A DNA stretch of 64,000 bases from Streptomyces sp. BV286 (GTDB lineage: Bacteria > Actinomycetota > Actinomycetes > Streptomycetales > Streptomycetaceae), in NCBI RefSeq assembly GCF_019090165.1, contig NZ_JAHRIB010000141.1:372001-436000 (forward strand), given 5' to 3'. Shown here one piece after another: positions 48,529 through 57,032 of the stretch. A model generated the notes under the pieces. It was not told the origin of the DNA. It saw only the letters and a program-made list of their open reading frames with translations, and made no database searches. Numbering within the stretch: position 1 is the first letter of the stretch; the number at the start of each line of letters is the position of its first letter. The translations under genes and the position numbers were made by a program.

Positions 48529-49758
48529 ATGCGCCCGAAGCCCGTCACCCTGTCCACCGGTCTCGCCGGACTCCTGGCGGGCGTGCTCGTCCTCTCCTCA
48601 GGGGCGGCTGTGCACGCTGCTCCCGCACAGCGTGCCGTCGAGGGTGGCAGTCAGGTGCAGGCGACCGACCTGTACGTGGCGACCAACGGCAGTGACAGCA
48701 ATCCGGGGACGCTCGCAGCCCCGCTGAAGACCATCCAGCGTGCGGTGGATCTGGCGCAGGCGGGGGTCACGATCCAGATCAGGGGTGGCACCTACGCGCC
48801 GAGCACCAACATCCAGTTGATCAAGAGCGGCACGGCAGGTCAGCCCATCACTCTGCGCGGCTACAACGGCGAGCGTGTGGTCATCGACGGCGAGAACATG
48901 CCGTACACGCCGGGTGCGGTGGACTCGACCATCCCGCGTGCCCAGCGCGGCGCGGTCCACATAGAGGGGGAGCACTGGCGGCTGGTCGGCCTGGAGATCA
49001 TTCACGGCCCCTACGGAGTGTTCGGTCTGGACACCGGCTCCAACGTCTTCGAGCGCCTGGTCACCCGCGACAACTACGAGTCCGGGTTCCATCTCCAGGG
49101 CTCGTCCGGCAACAACCAGATCCTGAACCTGGACAGTCATGGCAACCGTGACCCACGGAAGAACGGGGAGAGCGCCGACGGACTGGCCATCAAGGAAGGC
49201 TCCGGCAGTGGCAACGTGGTGCGTGGCGCCCGGCTCTGGAACAACGCCGACGACGGCCTGGACTTCTGGATGTTCGCCAACTCGCCGATCCTCGTCGAGA
49301 ACAGTCTCGCGTGGGGCAACGGCTTCAACCGGTGGAACCTGCCCGACTACCAGGGGGACGGCAACGGGTTCAAGATGGGCGGCAACGCCGTCGCCGCCGA
49401 CCACACCGTCCGCAACAGCATGGCCTGGGACAACTCCGCAGGCGGCTTCGTCGACAACAACAATCCGGGCAGGATGAAGATCGACCACTGCACCGCATGG
49501 CGTCACCCGAAGACCGGCTTCAACTTCAACCGTTCCTCCAGCACGCTCACGAAGAACCTCGCGGTGGACAACGGAACCAATGCCTCGCTGGGCTCGACCT
49601 CCACGGGCAGCGGCAACTCCTGGAACCTCGGTGGGAGTTGGTCGTTCGCCGGCACCGACGCGCGTGCGATCACCGGGCCCAGGACAGCTGCCGGAGCCAT
49701 CCCCTCCTCCACGTTCCTGCGTCCCGGCAACGGCGCGGACGTCGGCGCACGGCACTGA
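48529..49758 (+). CDS. Secreted parallel beta-helix protein, pectate lyase (PL9)-like
   Basis: A 409-residue protein with a signal peptide (VTLSTGLAGLLAGVLVLSSGAAVHA). The mature part starts with DLYVATNGSDSNPGTLAAPLKTIQRAVDLAQAG, the standard opening of right-handed beta-helix polysaccharidases. It continues with repeat-like turns and an SADGLAIKEG...ADDGLDFWMF stretch similar to the calcium-binding site of PL9 lyases. GGAGA precedes ATG 48529. Probably extracellular pectin breakdown, repressed by a LacI regulator not found in this window. A PL9 assignment is from motif memory; other PL families are possible. Confidence 0.85.
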   Translation: MRPKPVTLSTGLAGLLAGVLVLSSGAAVHAAPAQRAVEGGSQVQATDLYVATNGSDSNPGTLAAPLKTIQRAVDLAQAGVTIQIRGGTYAPSTNIQLIKSGTAGQPITLRGYNGERVVIDGENMPYTPGAVDSTIPRAQRGAVHIEGEHWRLVGLEIIHGPYGVFGLDTGSNVFERLVTRDNYESGFHLQGSSGNNQILNLDSHGNRDPRKNGESADGLAIKEGSGSGNVVRGARLWNNADDGLDFWMFANSPILVENSLAWGNGFNRWNLPDYQGDGNGFKMGGNAVAADHTVRNSMAWDNSAGGFVDNNNPGRMKIDHCTAWRHPKTGFNFNRSSSTLTKNLAVDNGTNASLGSTSTGSGNSWNLGGSWSFAGTDARAITGPRTAAGAIPSSTFLRPGNGADVGARH

Positions 49759-50008
49759 GATTGATGCCCATCGCCTCCGGGCGTTCGGCAGACCCCGTCG
49801 CATGCCTCCTGCAGAGAGCCTGCTGTCCATCACGTACGAGAGTCAGCCCACGGCGACGCTTTCGACGCCTTCGGTGAACTCCGGCCAATCGCTGGGGCAA
49901 TTCCCGTGATGGCATGGACAGTCCACGGCTTTCGTCGCGCAAGCTGTCACTCGGACCATGACCGTGTCCCTCGCCGGACCGCCGGCCCCGACAGTTGAGG
50001 AAGCGCCT

Positions 50009-51328
50009 GTGACCGCGACGCACCGCACCAAACGGAGAGCCGCCGCCCTCGCCTCGAGTGCCGCGCTCGTCACTCTTCTCGGAGCATTTCCTGCTGGAGC
50101 GGCCGCGCCCGGCCTTCCGGTCGTGACGGCTGTCAGTGAGACCGCCCCTCTCTTCGACGACGAGGCGGGCGGCAACTCCGACGCCGACGACCCGGCGATC
50201 TGGCGCAACGCCGCCGACCCCGGGCGCAGCCTCGTCGTCGCCACGGCGAAGGAGGGCGGCCTGCGGGTCTACGGTCTGGACGCGCGGCTGGTGCAGTCGC
50301 TGCCCGCTCCGCGCCCGCCGGGACCGGGCGACGCCCCGGGCCGATTCAACAACGTCGACCTCGTCGCCGGCCTGCACACCTCGACCGGCCGGGCCGACGT
50401 GGCGGTGGTGAGCGACCGGGGCAGCGACCGGTTGCGGATCTACCGCATCGACCCGTCGAAGCCGGGCGGTCCGCTGACCGACATCACCGACCCGGCCGCC
50501 ATCCCGGTGTTCTCCACAAGCCAGGACGAGGTCAACGACCAGCGGACCACGTACGGACTGGCGACCTGGACCGACAAGGCCACCGGCCGTACGTACGCGC
50601 TGGTCAGCCAGCGGGAGCGCACCCGGCTCGCCCTCCTCGAACTGACACCGTCCGCGGGCGGCACCGTCGGCTACCGCACGGTGCGAACCCTCGACCTGCC
50701 CGCCTCCTTCCGTCTGCCCGACGGCACGACATGGCGCCCTTGCGCGGAGCCCGGAGAACTTCCCCAGTTCGAGGGCATGGTCGTCGACCCGGCCACCGGC
50801 ACCCTCTACGCCGGGCAGGAGGACATCGGCATCTGGCGGCTGCGCGCCGACCTCACCGGCAGGCCGGTCCTGGTGGACAAGGCGAAGGAGTACGGGGTCC
50901 CCGGCGTCTACGACGAGGAGACCGAGGAGTGCACGCCGGGCGCGGACCCCGGGCACGGCGGCAGGCGGCTGTCGGCCGACGTCGAGGGCCTGACCCTGTT
51001 CCAGGAGAAGGACGGCGACGGCTACCTGCTCGCTTCGAGCCAGGGCGACAACACCTTCGCCCTGTACGACCGGGAGGTGCGCGAGGACAACGAGTACGAG
51101 GGCGGCTTCCGGATCGGAGCCGCCACCGGGACGCTCGACAGTGTGGAGGAGTGCGACGGCGCCGCCGTGCTCAACGCCCCGCTGGGGGAGCGGTATCCGC
51201 GGGGTCTCCTCGTCGTCCAGGACGGCCGGGAAACGCCGGGCGTCCCCGACGGTGAGGGTGGCACGCGCACGGCCACCGGCTTCAAGTTCGTCGACCTCGG
51301 CACCGTGGTGGACGCGGCCGACATGTGA
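50009..51328 (+). CDS. Secreted beta-propeller phytase
   Basis: A 439-residue exported phosphatase of the beta-propeller phytase family. Signal peptide AALASSAALVTLLGAFPAGAAA. Family blocks: NSDADDPAIWRNAADPGRSLVVATAKEGGLRVYGLDARLVQ, FNNVDLV, DRGSDRLRIYRI, FEGMVVDPATGTLYAGQEDIGIWR, and SADVEGLTLF. The acidic residues supply calcium sites of the propeller. It should release phosphate from phytate outside the cell. GTG 50009 follows GAGGAA; an upstream in-frame start would precede the signal sequence badly. Phosphate control is plausible but I found no clear tandem PHO box. Confidence 0.9.
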   Translation: MTATHRTKRRAAALASSAALVTLLGAFPAGAAAPGLPVVTAVSETAPLFDDEAGGNSDADDPAIWRNAADPGRSLVVATAKEGGLRVYGLDARLVQSLPAPRPPGPGDAPGRFNNVDLVAGLHTSTGRADVAVVSDRGSDRLRIYRIDPSKPGGPLTDITDPAAIPVFSTSQDEVNDQRTTYGLATWTDKATGRTYALVSQRERTRLALLELTPSAGGTVGYRTVRTLDLPASFRLPDGTTWRPCAEPGELPQFEGMVVDPATGTLYAGQEDIGIWRLRADLTGRPVLVDKAKEYGVPGVYDEETEECTPGADPGHGGRRLSADVEGLTLFQEKDGDGYLLASSQGDNTFALYDREVREDNEYEGGFRIGAATGTLDSVEECDGAAVLNAPLGERYPRGLLVVQDGRETPGVPDGEGGTRTATGFKFVDLGTVVDAADM

Positions 51329-51339
51329 CACCTCACGTA

Positions 51340-51366
51340 CGGCCGCCGGGCACCGCCCGGCGGCCG
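51340..51366. terminator. Perfect bidirectional hairpin terminator
   Basis: CGGCCGCCGGGC (51340-51351) and GCCCGGCGGCCG (51355-51366) are perfect 12-bp complements with a 3-base loop. It serves the converging phytase and arsR genes. Confidence 0.85.
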
Positions 51367-51371
51367 CGCGC

Positions 51372-51740
51372 TCAGGCCTTGGGGGTGAGAAGGCTGCCCA
51401 GCGCGGCCACGACCGACGGCTCGACGCGGTAGTAGACCCAGGTGCCGCGACGCTCGGAGGTGAGCAGCCCGGCTTCCCTGAGCTTCTTCAGGTGATGGGA
51501 GACGGTCGGTTGCGAGACACCGACGTCGGAGATGTCGCAGACACACGCTTCACCGCCCTCGTGCGAGGCGACCAGGGAGAACAGGCGAAGCCGGACAGGA
51601 TCGCCGAGTGCCTTGAACATCCGCGCCGTCGTCTCCGCCTCTTCGGCGGTGAAGGGCCGTTCGGCCAGTGGCGGGCAGCAGGGCGCCACGACTTCGGGAG
51701 TCGTGGGCTCCAGCAGGGGCAGCGCCTTGACGTTCGACAT
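51372..51740 (-). CDS. arsR: ArsR-family arsenic-responsive repressor
   Basis: A 122-residue ArsR/SmtB winged-helix repressor (about 35-105, RLRLFSLVASHEGGEACVCDISDVGVSQPTVSHHLKKLREAGLL). Candidate As(III)-binding cysteines are Cys66 and Cys68 (CVCDI) plus an N-terminal Cys21-Cys22 pair, the pattern seen in actinobacterial ArsR. ATG 51740 lies inside a perfect 13-bp dyad, so binding would block its own expression. A second, similar dyad controls the flavoprotein-arsI operon. Confidence 0.92.
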   Translation of the reverse strand: MSNVKALPLLEPTTPEVVAPCCPPLAERPFTAEEAETTARMFKALGDPVRLRLFSLVASHEGGEACVCDISDVGVSQPTVSHHLKKLREAGLLTSERRGTWVYYRVEPSVVAALGSLLTPKA

Positions 51741-51764
51741 GTGTCTATGTTGACACATGTCGAA
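51733..51764. promoter_or_regulatory. ArsR operator 1 (over the arsR start)
   Basis: Perfect 13-bp arms TTCGACATGTGTC (51733-51745) and GACACATGTCGAA (51752-51764) around TATGTT. It overlaps the arsR start codon, implying autorepression. Confidence 0.85.
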
Positions 51765-51793
51765 GCAGGAGCGCGAGCCTCACCCCGTGATGA

Positions 51794-51825
51794 TTCGATG
51801 AATGTCTATGTTGACGCTTGTCGAA
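51794..51825. promoter_or_regulatory. ArsR operator 2 (before the flavoprotein gene)
   Basis: TTCGATGAATGTC (51794-51806) and GACGCTTGTCGAA (51813-51825) around the same TATGTT spacer; 9 of 13 arm positions pair. The central GTCTATGTTGAC is identical to operator 1. It lies 58 bp before the flavoprotein start. Confidence 0.75.
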
Positions 51826-51883
51826 TCAGGTGTAATGCTGGCACCGCAAGCCATCGACGAACGTCGAAGCAAAGGGGAATCCC

Positions 51884-53257
51884 GTGAGCACGCCCACCGC
51901 CGACCACCTGCCCGTCGTGGTGATCGGGGCCGGTCCGATCGGCCTGGCCGCCGCCGCCCACCTCGTCGACCGGGGCATCGAACCACTGGTGCTGGAAACC
52001 GGCCCGTCCGCGGCCACCGCAGTGCGCGACTGGTCGCATGTGCGTCTGTTCTCCACCTGGGCCGAACTCGTCGATCCCGCCGCCGAGAAGCTGCTCGCGC
52101 CCACCGGCTGGGTCCGCCCCGACGCAGGCACGTATCCCACGGGCGGTGACTGGGCCGAGCGGTACCTCCAGCCGCTGGCCGATGCCCTCGGCGACCGGGT
52201 CCGTTACGGCACGACCGTGACCGGAGTGGCCCGCGCGGGCCGTGACCGGATCGTCGACTCCGGCCGAGACGAGCAGCCCTTCACCGTGCATGTCACGCGC
52301 ACCGGCGGTCACGAGGAGCGCATCACCGCCCGCGCCGTCCTCGACGCCTCCGGCACCTGGTCCGTACCCAGCCCCATCGGTGCCGACGGCCTGCCCGCCC
52401 TCGGCGAGAAGAGCGCCGCCGAGCGCATCTCCTACCGGGTGCCCGACCTGAAGGACCCGGCGGTCCGTGCCCGATACGCGGGCAGGCGCACCGCGGTGGT
52501 CGGCTCCGGAGCGTCCGCCTTCACCGCGCTCGCCTCCCTCGCCGACCTGGCGAAGAGCGAGGAGGACGGTACGCACGCGGTGTGGATCCTGCGCCGGGGC
52601 ATCGGCGCGGGAACGTACGGCGGGGGCGAGGCCGACGAGCTCCCGGCCCGGGGCGCCCTCGGACTGCGCGCCAAGGCCGCCGTCGAAGCCGGCCACGCGT
52701 CCGCCGCCACCGGTTTCCGCACCGAAGCCGTCGAGCGCGACACCGACGGGCGCCTGGTGCTGGTCGCCGAAGACGGCCGCCGCCTCGACCCGGTCGACGA
52801 GATCATCGTCCTCACCGGCTTCCGCCCCGACCTCTCCTTCCTCTCCGAGATCCGCCTGGGCCTCGACGAGCGCCTCCAGGCACCGACCGCGCTGGCACCG
52901 CTCATCGACCCGAACGTCCACTCCTGCGGCACCGTCTACCCGCACGGCGTGAACGAGCTGTCCCACCCGGAGCGGGACGTCTACCTCGTCGGCATGAAGT
53001 CCTACGGCCGCGCCCCGACCTTCCTCGCGATGACCGGCTACGAGCAGGTCCGTTCCGTCGCCGCGTCACTCGCCGGGGACCAGGAGGCCGCCGAACGCGT
53101 CGAGTTGACCCTGCCGGAGACCGGGGTCTGCGGTGGCGCAGGCGTGTTCGACGACCCCGACGCGGCGCAGAGCAGCGAGGGAGGCGGATGCTGCGCGCCG
53201 CCCGCCACCCTGCAGATCAGTACCGGCACCCCGGCCCCGTCCGGCGGAGGCTGCTGA
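51884..53257 (+). CDS. FAD-dependent oxidoreductase of the ars operon (ArsO-like)
   Basis: A 457-residue two-dinucleotide-fold flavoprotein. The FAD motif VIGAGPIGLAAAAHLVDRG is at the N-terminus, and a NAD(P)H motif VVGSGASAFTALASL is in the middle. It ends in a Cys-rich tail (CGGAG, GGGCCAPP, SGGGC) that looks suited to binding thiophilic metalloids. GGGG precedes ATG 51884. Position behind an ArsR operator and before arsI suggests arsenic redox or monooxygenase activity, like the actinobacterial gene called arsO. The substrate is inferred from context. Confidence 0.82.
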   Translation: MSTPTADHLPVVVIGAGPIGLAAAAHLVDRGIEPLVLETGPSAATAVRDWSHVRLFSTWAELVDPAAEKLLAPTGWVRPDAGTYPTGGDWAERYLQPLADALGDRVRYGTTVTGVARAGRDRIVDSGRDEQPFTVHVTRTGGHEERITARAVLDASGTWSVPSPIGADGLPALGEKSAAERISYRVPDLKDPAVRARYAGRRTAVVGSGASAFTALASLADLAKSEEDGTHAVWILRRGIGAGTYGGGEADELPARGALGLRAKAAVEAGHASAATGFRTEAVERDTDGRLVLVAEDGRRLDPVDEIIVLTGFRPDLSFLSEIRLGLDERLQAPTALAPLIDPNVHSCGTVYPHGVNELSHPERDVYLVGMKSYGRAPTFLAMTGYEQVRSVAASLAGDQEAAERVELTLPETGVCGGAGVFDDPDAAQSSEGGGCCAPPATLQISTGTPAPSGGGC

Positions 53258-53294
53258 CACGTCACCCCGCCCCGCACCCGCCAGGAGGCTCGCC

Positions 53295-53717
53295 ATGACC
53301 CGCGTACAGCTCGCCCTCCGCGTCCCCGACCTCACCGCGTCCATCGCCTTCTACACCAAGCTCTTCGGTACCGAGCCCGCCAAACTCCGCGACGGCTACG
53401 CCAACTTCACCGTCGCCGAACCTCCACTGAAGCTCGTCCTCATCGAAGGCACTCCGGGCGAGGACACCCGCATGGACCACCTCGGTGTCGAGGTCGAGAC
53501 GTCCGAGGCCGTGCGCGCCGCCACCACCCGGCTCGCCGAAGTCGGGTTGGCCACCACCGAGGAGAACGACACCACCTGCTGCTACGCCCTCCAGGACAAG
53601 GTCTGGGTCTACGGCCCAGGCCGGGAACCCTGGGAGGTGTACGTCGTGAAGGCCGACGCAGGCACCCTGGCTCGCAGCCGGACAACACCTGCTGCGCAGA
53701 CCCCGCCGACGACCTGA
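53295..53717 (+). CDS. arsI: ArsI/CadI-family organoarsenical C-As lyase
   Basis: A 140-residue type I extradiol-dioxygenase-fold protein. Expected metal ligands are Gln5, His62 and Glu114, and the organoarsenical-binding cysteine pair is Cys95-Cys96 in DTTCCYALQDKVWV. ArsI enzymes use Fe(II) and oxygen to cleave the C-As bond of trivalent methyl and aromatic arsenicals. AGGAGG precedes ATG 53295. It follows the flavoprotein by 37 bp in one operon under ArsR, so the operon may target organic as well as inorganic arsenic. CadI-type annotation of the family as cadmium-induced is the main alternative name. Confidence 0.92.
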   Translation: MTRVQLALRVPDLTASIAFYTKLFGTEPAKLRDGYANFTVAEPPLKLVLIEGTPGEDTRMDHLGVEVETSEAVRAATTRLAEVGLATTEENDTTCCYALQDKVWVYGPGREPWEVYVVKADAGTLARSRTTPAAQTPPTT

Positions 53718-53773
53718 CGCGTGCCGGGAGGGGCAGCGGAAATCCCACTCGGTGCGACGGCCACTGGGCACCA

Positions 53774-54230
53774 CTAGGAATCTGCCAGCCACGCCAGCAA
53801 GCGGCCCCGTGACCAGCAGCGGCCGATCGCCTCGGCGCGGGGGCCGGGCGGTCGAGCAGCGCCAGGCCGATGATGCTGTGGCCGGAGGCGCGGCGGTCGC
53901 CGAGGGTCGGGATCGTCGGCGCGACTCCGACCCCCTCCGCCGACACCCATGCCACCGCCCGGCCGGCCGCCGCCTCTTCGAGGCGGTGCAGGAAGCGCAG
54001 GCGGCTCTCGGGCCGGAAGCGTGACAGTGCCCATGTCGTGGTGACGACAGGCAGGGCGTCCTCGGGCACCCGGGCGACAGCGTCGGCCATCATCTCGACC
54101 GGGTCTCCCCGCATCAGCAGCGGAGGGGCTGTCGCGGCCAGTGCCATCTCCGCTTCGAGCCGCGTGATCTGCTCGGGCTGGTCGGGCGACAGGCAAGCGC
54201 GCAGCCATCGGGTCGCTTCCTGCCGGGCAG
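53774..54230 (-). pseudogene. Truncated, frameshifted DUF2332 gene
   Basis: The frame EATRWLRACLSPDQPEQITRLEAEMALA, continuing through LPVVTTTWALSRF and GHSIIGLALLDRP, matches the C-terminal half of DUF2332 proteins. No start or N-terminal half exists: an in-frame stop lies just upstream, at the end of the DUF5995 gene. After LLDRP a +1/-1 shift is needed to reach the natural family end GRCWSRGRLLAWLADS and its TAG at 53774. It is thus a gene remnant with two defects. Confidence 0.65.
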
Positions 54231-54234
54231 AAGG

Positions 54235-54993
54235 TCACTTCACGGCGTTGTCCAAGTGGGTGATGACGGCCGGTACGTCGTCACTTTCGGTACTCCGGAT
54301 CAGCTGGAGGGCGGGCCGTACGAGACCTCCCGGCCGCGCGATCAACCGTGCGAGCACGGCGGCCCGGACCTCGAGCCGCTCGATCGTGGCTTCGCGTTCC
54401 TCCTCGTTCTGTTGGGCGAGCAGGACGGCGTTGTACCAGGCCTCCTCGCGGGACTGACGGATACTGAAGTCGAGGATCCGCTCGTCGGTGCGGGCTCCGA
54501 GTTGATCCAGCAGTGACATGAGTGGCGACAGAGCGCCGACCGACTCCTGCACCCGCAGCACCACCCGCGCGAGGATGTCGTTGATCAGCAGGAAGTCGCG
54601 CCGCAGCGCGTGGATGTCCTCGCCCGGGCTGGTCCGTGCGGCGGCGATGGCGAGATCGAGGTTGATGTGCGCGTTCACGCCGAGCAGTAGATGCTGGACG
54701 ATGACGGTGTCGGTGTCGTCCAGCAGCCCGAACGCCTCGCGCCAGCAACGCGGCCCACTCCGGTCACGCCGCCAGGCGTCGTACGCGTCGAAGTAGCGGT
54801 TGCCGAAGTGTGTGTCGAAACGGTCCATTCGCGCGCCGTCGTCGAACAGCCCGTCGTGTATGGCTGTGCGGACCTCCACGGTCACCTGTCGGTACAGCGC
54901 TGCGAAGTACCCGACCCGGTCTCCGGAGTGGCCCGCCTCCCGCACGATCTCGGCGAGCCCGTTCACGACCTCGTCGATGTTTTCTGCCGCCAT
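54235..54993 (-). CDS. DUF5995 family protein
   Basis: A 252-residue helical protein. The segment DRFDTHFGNRYFDAYDAWRR and the H-x-N-rich LLLGVNAHINLDLAIAAA are typical of DUF5995. AAAGGGGAG precedes ATG 54993; the ORF upstream of it crosses the minisatellite and is spurious. The function of the family is unknown; conserved His, Asn and Asp residues hint at metal binding. It is followed directly by the DUF2332 remnant. The promoter is probably in the gap with the 13-bp repeats. Confidence 0.8.
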   Translation of the reverse strand: MAAENIDEVVNGLAEIVREAGHSGDRVGYFAALYRQVTVEVRTAIHDGLFDDGARMDRFDTHFGNRYFDAYDAWRRDRSGPRCWREAFGLLDDTDTVIVQHLLLGVNAHINLDLAIAAARTSPGEDIHALRRDFLLINDILARVVLRVQESVGALSPLMSLLDQLGARTDERILDFSIRQSREEAWYNAVLLAQQNEEEREATIERLEVRAAVLARLIARPGGLVRPALQLIRSTESDDVPAVITHLDNAVK

Positions 54994-55107
54994 CCCCAAC
55001 TCCCCTTTCGCGGAGCCTCGTTCGGCCCGCGCTCTGCTGCTGTCCGCCGTGCCGATCAACAGCCCCGTCCTATCACCGCACGCCGGAAAGAGGCCCCGCC
55101 TTACAGG

Positions 55108-55207
55108 AACCGGCACCTCGAACCGGCACCTCGAACCGGCACCTCGAACCGGCACCTCGAACCGGCACCTCGAACCGGCACCTCGAACCGGCACCTCGAA
55201 CCGGCAC
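55108..55207. repeat. 13-bp minisatellite (seven full units plus partial)
   Basis: AACCGGCACCTCG is repeated without any change from 55108 to 55198, followed by nine bases of an eighth unit. Identity of units suggests recent expansion. It lies 115 bp upstream of the DUF5995 start. The unit length is not a multiple of three, so coding is unlikely. Confidence 0.95.
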
Positions 55208-55479
55208 GGAGAGTCCCGCTGGTCGCAGGGCCATGACGCACACCACATCGGTCCGGGAACGGGATGGCCCGTCGCGCATTCGGCGGGGGACGCTCCTGGG
55301 TCGCATCGGTCCGTCTGGAGTGCGCAGCTGAAGCCGTCTTCGTGGCGGCTGGCTGACGAAGCGCAGCGACTGCGGCGGTCGAAGTCGGCGGGGAGGAAGT
55401 AGCACCGCGCTGCTCACAGGGGCCTGCACAGCCTCGGCGCGGGCACGTACTCGCGACTCGCGTTCACTCCTGGGAATAT
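55208..55479. other. Intergenic region with no recognised gene
   Basis: Between the minisatellite and the palindrome before the DsbA-like gene. No credible reading frame or ribosome binding site was found. Confidence 0.5.
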
Positions 55480-55491
55480 CTGACTAGTCAG
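55480..55491. promoter_or_regulatory. Perfect palindrome, TetR-type operator candidate
   Basis: CTGACTAGTCAG, 65 bp before the DsbA-like gene and close to a plausible promoter. The core TGACTAGTCA is a common TetR-family target. No TetR gene is in the window, so the regulator is remote or lost. Confidence 0.55.
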
Positions 55492-55555
55492 GTACTGTTG
55501 GTCCGGTGAACCGCTCGCATCCGGCGGGCACCACACCCTTCTGCCGAGGTACCCG

Positions 55556-56182
55556 ATGAAACTGATCTACGTGTTCGACGCCTACTGCGGCTGGTCCCAC
55601 GGCTTCTCCACGACTCTCCGCGAGGTGGTCGCACGCCGTCCCGAGCTGCCGGTGGAAGTGGTTTCCGGCGGCCTGTTCACCGGATCGCGCCGGGTGCCGA
55701 TCCGCGAGTTCGGCTACGTCCAGGGCGCCAACGCCAAGATCGCGGAGGTGACAGGCGCCGAGTTCGGCGAGGGCTACGAGCGGCTGATCGCCGACGGTTC
55801 GTTCGTCATGGACTCGGAAGCCGCAGCGCGTGGCCTCGCCGCCCTGCGCCAGGCCGCCCCCGGCCGTGCGGCGGAACTGGCCATGGCACTGCAGCACGCC
55901 TTCTACGTCGACGGCCTCAGCCTCTCCGATCCCGCCACCTACCGGGAGGTCGCCGAGCGGGCCGGTCTGGACGCGGACGCCGTGGTCGCCGCCTTCGCAT
56001 CCGCCGGCACCCGGGCCGAGGCCGACGCCGACGTGGCGCGCGCTGCCGAACTGGGTGTCAACGCCTTCCCCACCCTCATCGCCGTCGACGCCGACCGCGC
56101 GACCGTCCTGGCGCGCGGCCAGGCCACCACCGACGAAGTGGAGCGGCGTCTCGCGGCGTTCGCCCCCACCCGTTCCCACTGA
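55556..56182 (+). CDS. DsbA-family thioredoxin-fold protein with single active-site cysteine
   Basis: A 208-residue thioredoxin-like protein of the FrnE/DsbA group without signal peptide. The active-site motif at Cys11 is C-G-W-S, so the second cysteine of the usual CxxC is Ser14. The C-terminal cis-proline region is VNAFPTLIAVD. It should act in the cytoplasm as a monothiol oxidoreductase or glutathione/mycothiol-type transferase. It is the first of four closely spaced genes behind the TGACTAGTCA palindrome. Redox role is inferred. Confidence 0.82.
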   Translation: MKLIYVFDAYCGWSHGFSTTLREVVARRPELPVEVVSGGLFTGSRRVPIREFGYVQGANAKIAEVTGAEFGEGYERLIADGSFVMDSEAAARGLAALRQAAPGRAAELAMALQHAFYVDGLSLSDPATYREVAERAGLDADAVVAAFASAGTRAEADADVARAAELGVNAFPTLIAVDADRATVLARGQATTDEVERRLAAFAPTRSH

Positions 56183-56223
56183 CCGACACCCCGACCGCCC
56201 CCTCCACCCGCGAAGGAACCACC

Positions 56224-57030
56224 ATGAGCACACTCGACTTCAGCATCCTCGACCTCGACTTCCCGGCCGGCAGCAAGAACAAGACCGCCACTCTCGTCAC
56301 CGGCGAGACCGAGGCCCTGCTGGTCGACGCTGCCTTCACCCGTGCCGACGGCCACCGGCTGACCGCCGAGATCCTCGACTCCGGCAAGAAGCTGGTGACC
56401 GTCTTCGTCAGCCATGCGGACCCCGACTTCTACTTCGGCGCCGAGGTCATCGCCGACACCTTCCCGGAGGCCAGGTTCGTCGCGACCCCGCTCGTCATCG
56501 AGCACATCAAGGACTCCTACGAAGGCAAGCTCAAGGCGTGGGCGGCCCTCGGTGTCAACCTGCCCACCCGCCTGGTGGACCTGGAGCCCCTCACCGGGGA
56601 CCTCACCCTGGAGGGCCACCGCTTCGAGCTCAAGGGCGGCCCGGCCGCGCTGCCCGACCGCCACTACCTGTGGCAGGCCGAGGAGCGCGCCGTCCTCGGC
56701 GGCGTCCTGCTGTTCCAGCAGGAGCACGTCTGGGTCGCCGACACGGCCACCCCCGGCGACCGTGCCGCGTGGATCGACCTGCTCGACGAGATGGCCGCCC
56801 TGGACCCGCGGCTCGTGGTGCCCGGCCACCGCCTGCCCGGCACGGCGGCGGACGCGTCCGCCATCACCGCCACCCGCGACTACCTGGTCGCCTTCGAGGA
56901 GGAGCTCGGCCGGGCCGCCGACGGCGCGGCCCTGACCGAGGCCCTGGTCAAGCGCTACCCCGACAACGGCATGCTGATCGCCGCGCAGATCGGCGCGAAG
57001 GTGGCCAAGGGCGAAATGAAGTGGGGCTGA
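56224..57030 (+). CDS. MBL-fold protein with altered metal site
   Basis: A 268-residue metallo-beta-lactamase-fold protein starting at ATG 56224 after GAAGGAACC. The canonical HxHxDH motif reads H64-A-D66-P-D68-F69, so two histidines are replaced by Asp and Phe. The later VVPGHR histidine and ADTATPGDRA region are kept. The site may bind one metal or none. The second gene of the DsbA-MBL-NTF2-hydrolase operon; possible thioester or lactone hydrolysis is only a guess. Confidence 0.82.
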   Translation: MSTLDFSILDLDFPAGSKNKTATLVTGETEALLVDAAFTRADGHRLTAEILDSGKKLVTVFVSHADPDFYFGAEVIADTFPEARFVATPLVIEHIKDSYEGKLKAWAALGVNLPTRLVDLEPLTGDLTLEGHRFELKGGPAALPDRHYLWQAEERAVLGGVLLFQQEHVWVADTATPGDRAAWIDLLDEMAALDPRLVVPGHRLPGTAADASAITATRDYLVAFEEELGRAADGAALTEALVKRYPDNGMLIAAQIGAKVAKGEMKWG

Positions 57031-57032
57031 CC

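Noticed and set aside
49873..49879. A single GGTGAAC (GTTCACC on the minus strand) before the phytase gene as a PHO box
   Set aside because: PHO boxes need at least two 11-bp direct repeats; only one weak half is visible.
55108..55207. Minisatellite as a CRISPR array or tRNA T-arm cluster
   Set aside because: Units abut directly with no spacers, and the GGTTCGAG on the reverse strand is not in a cloverleaf.
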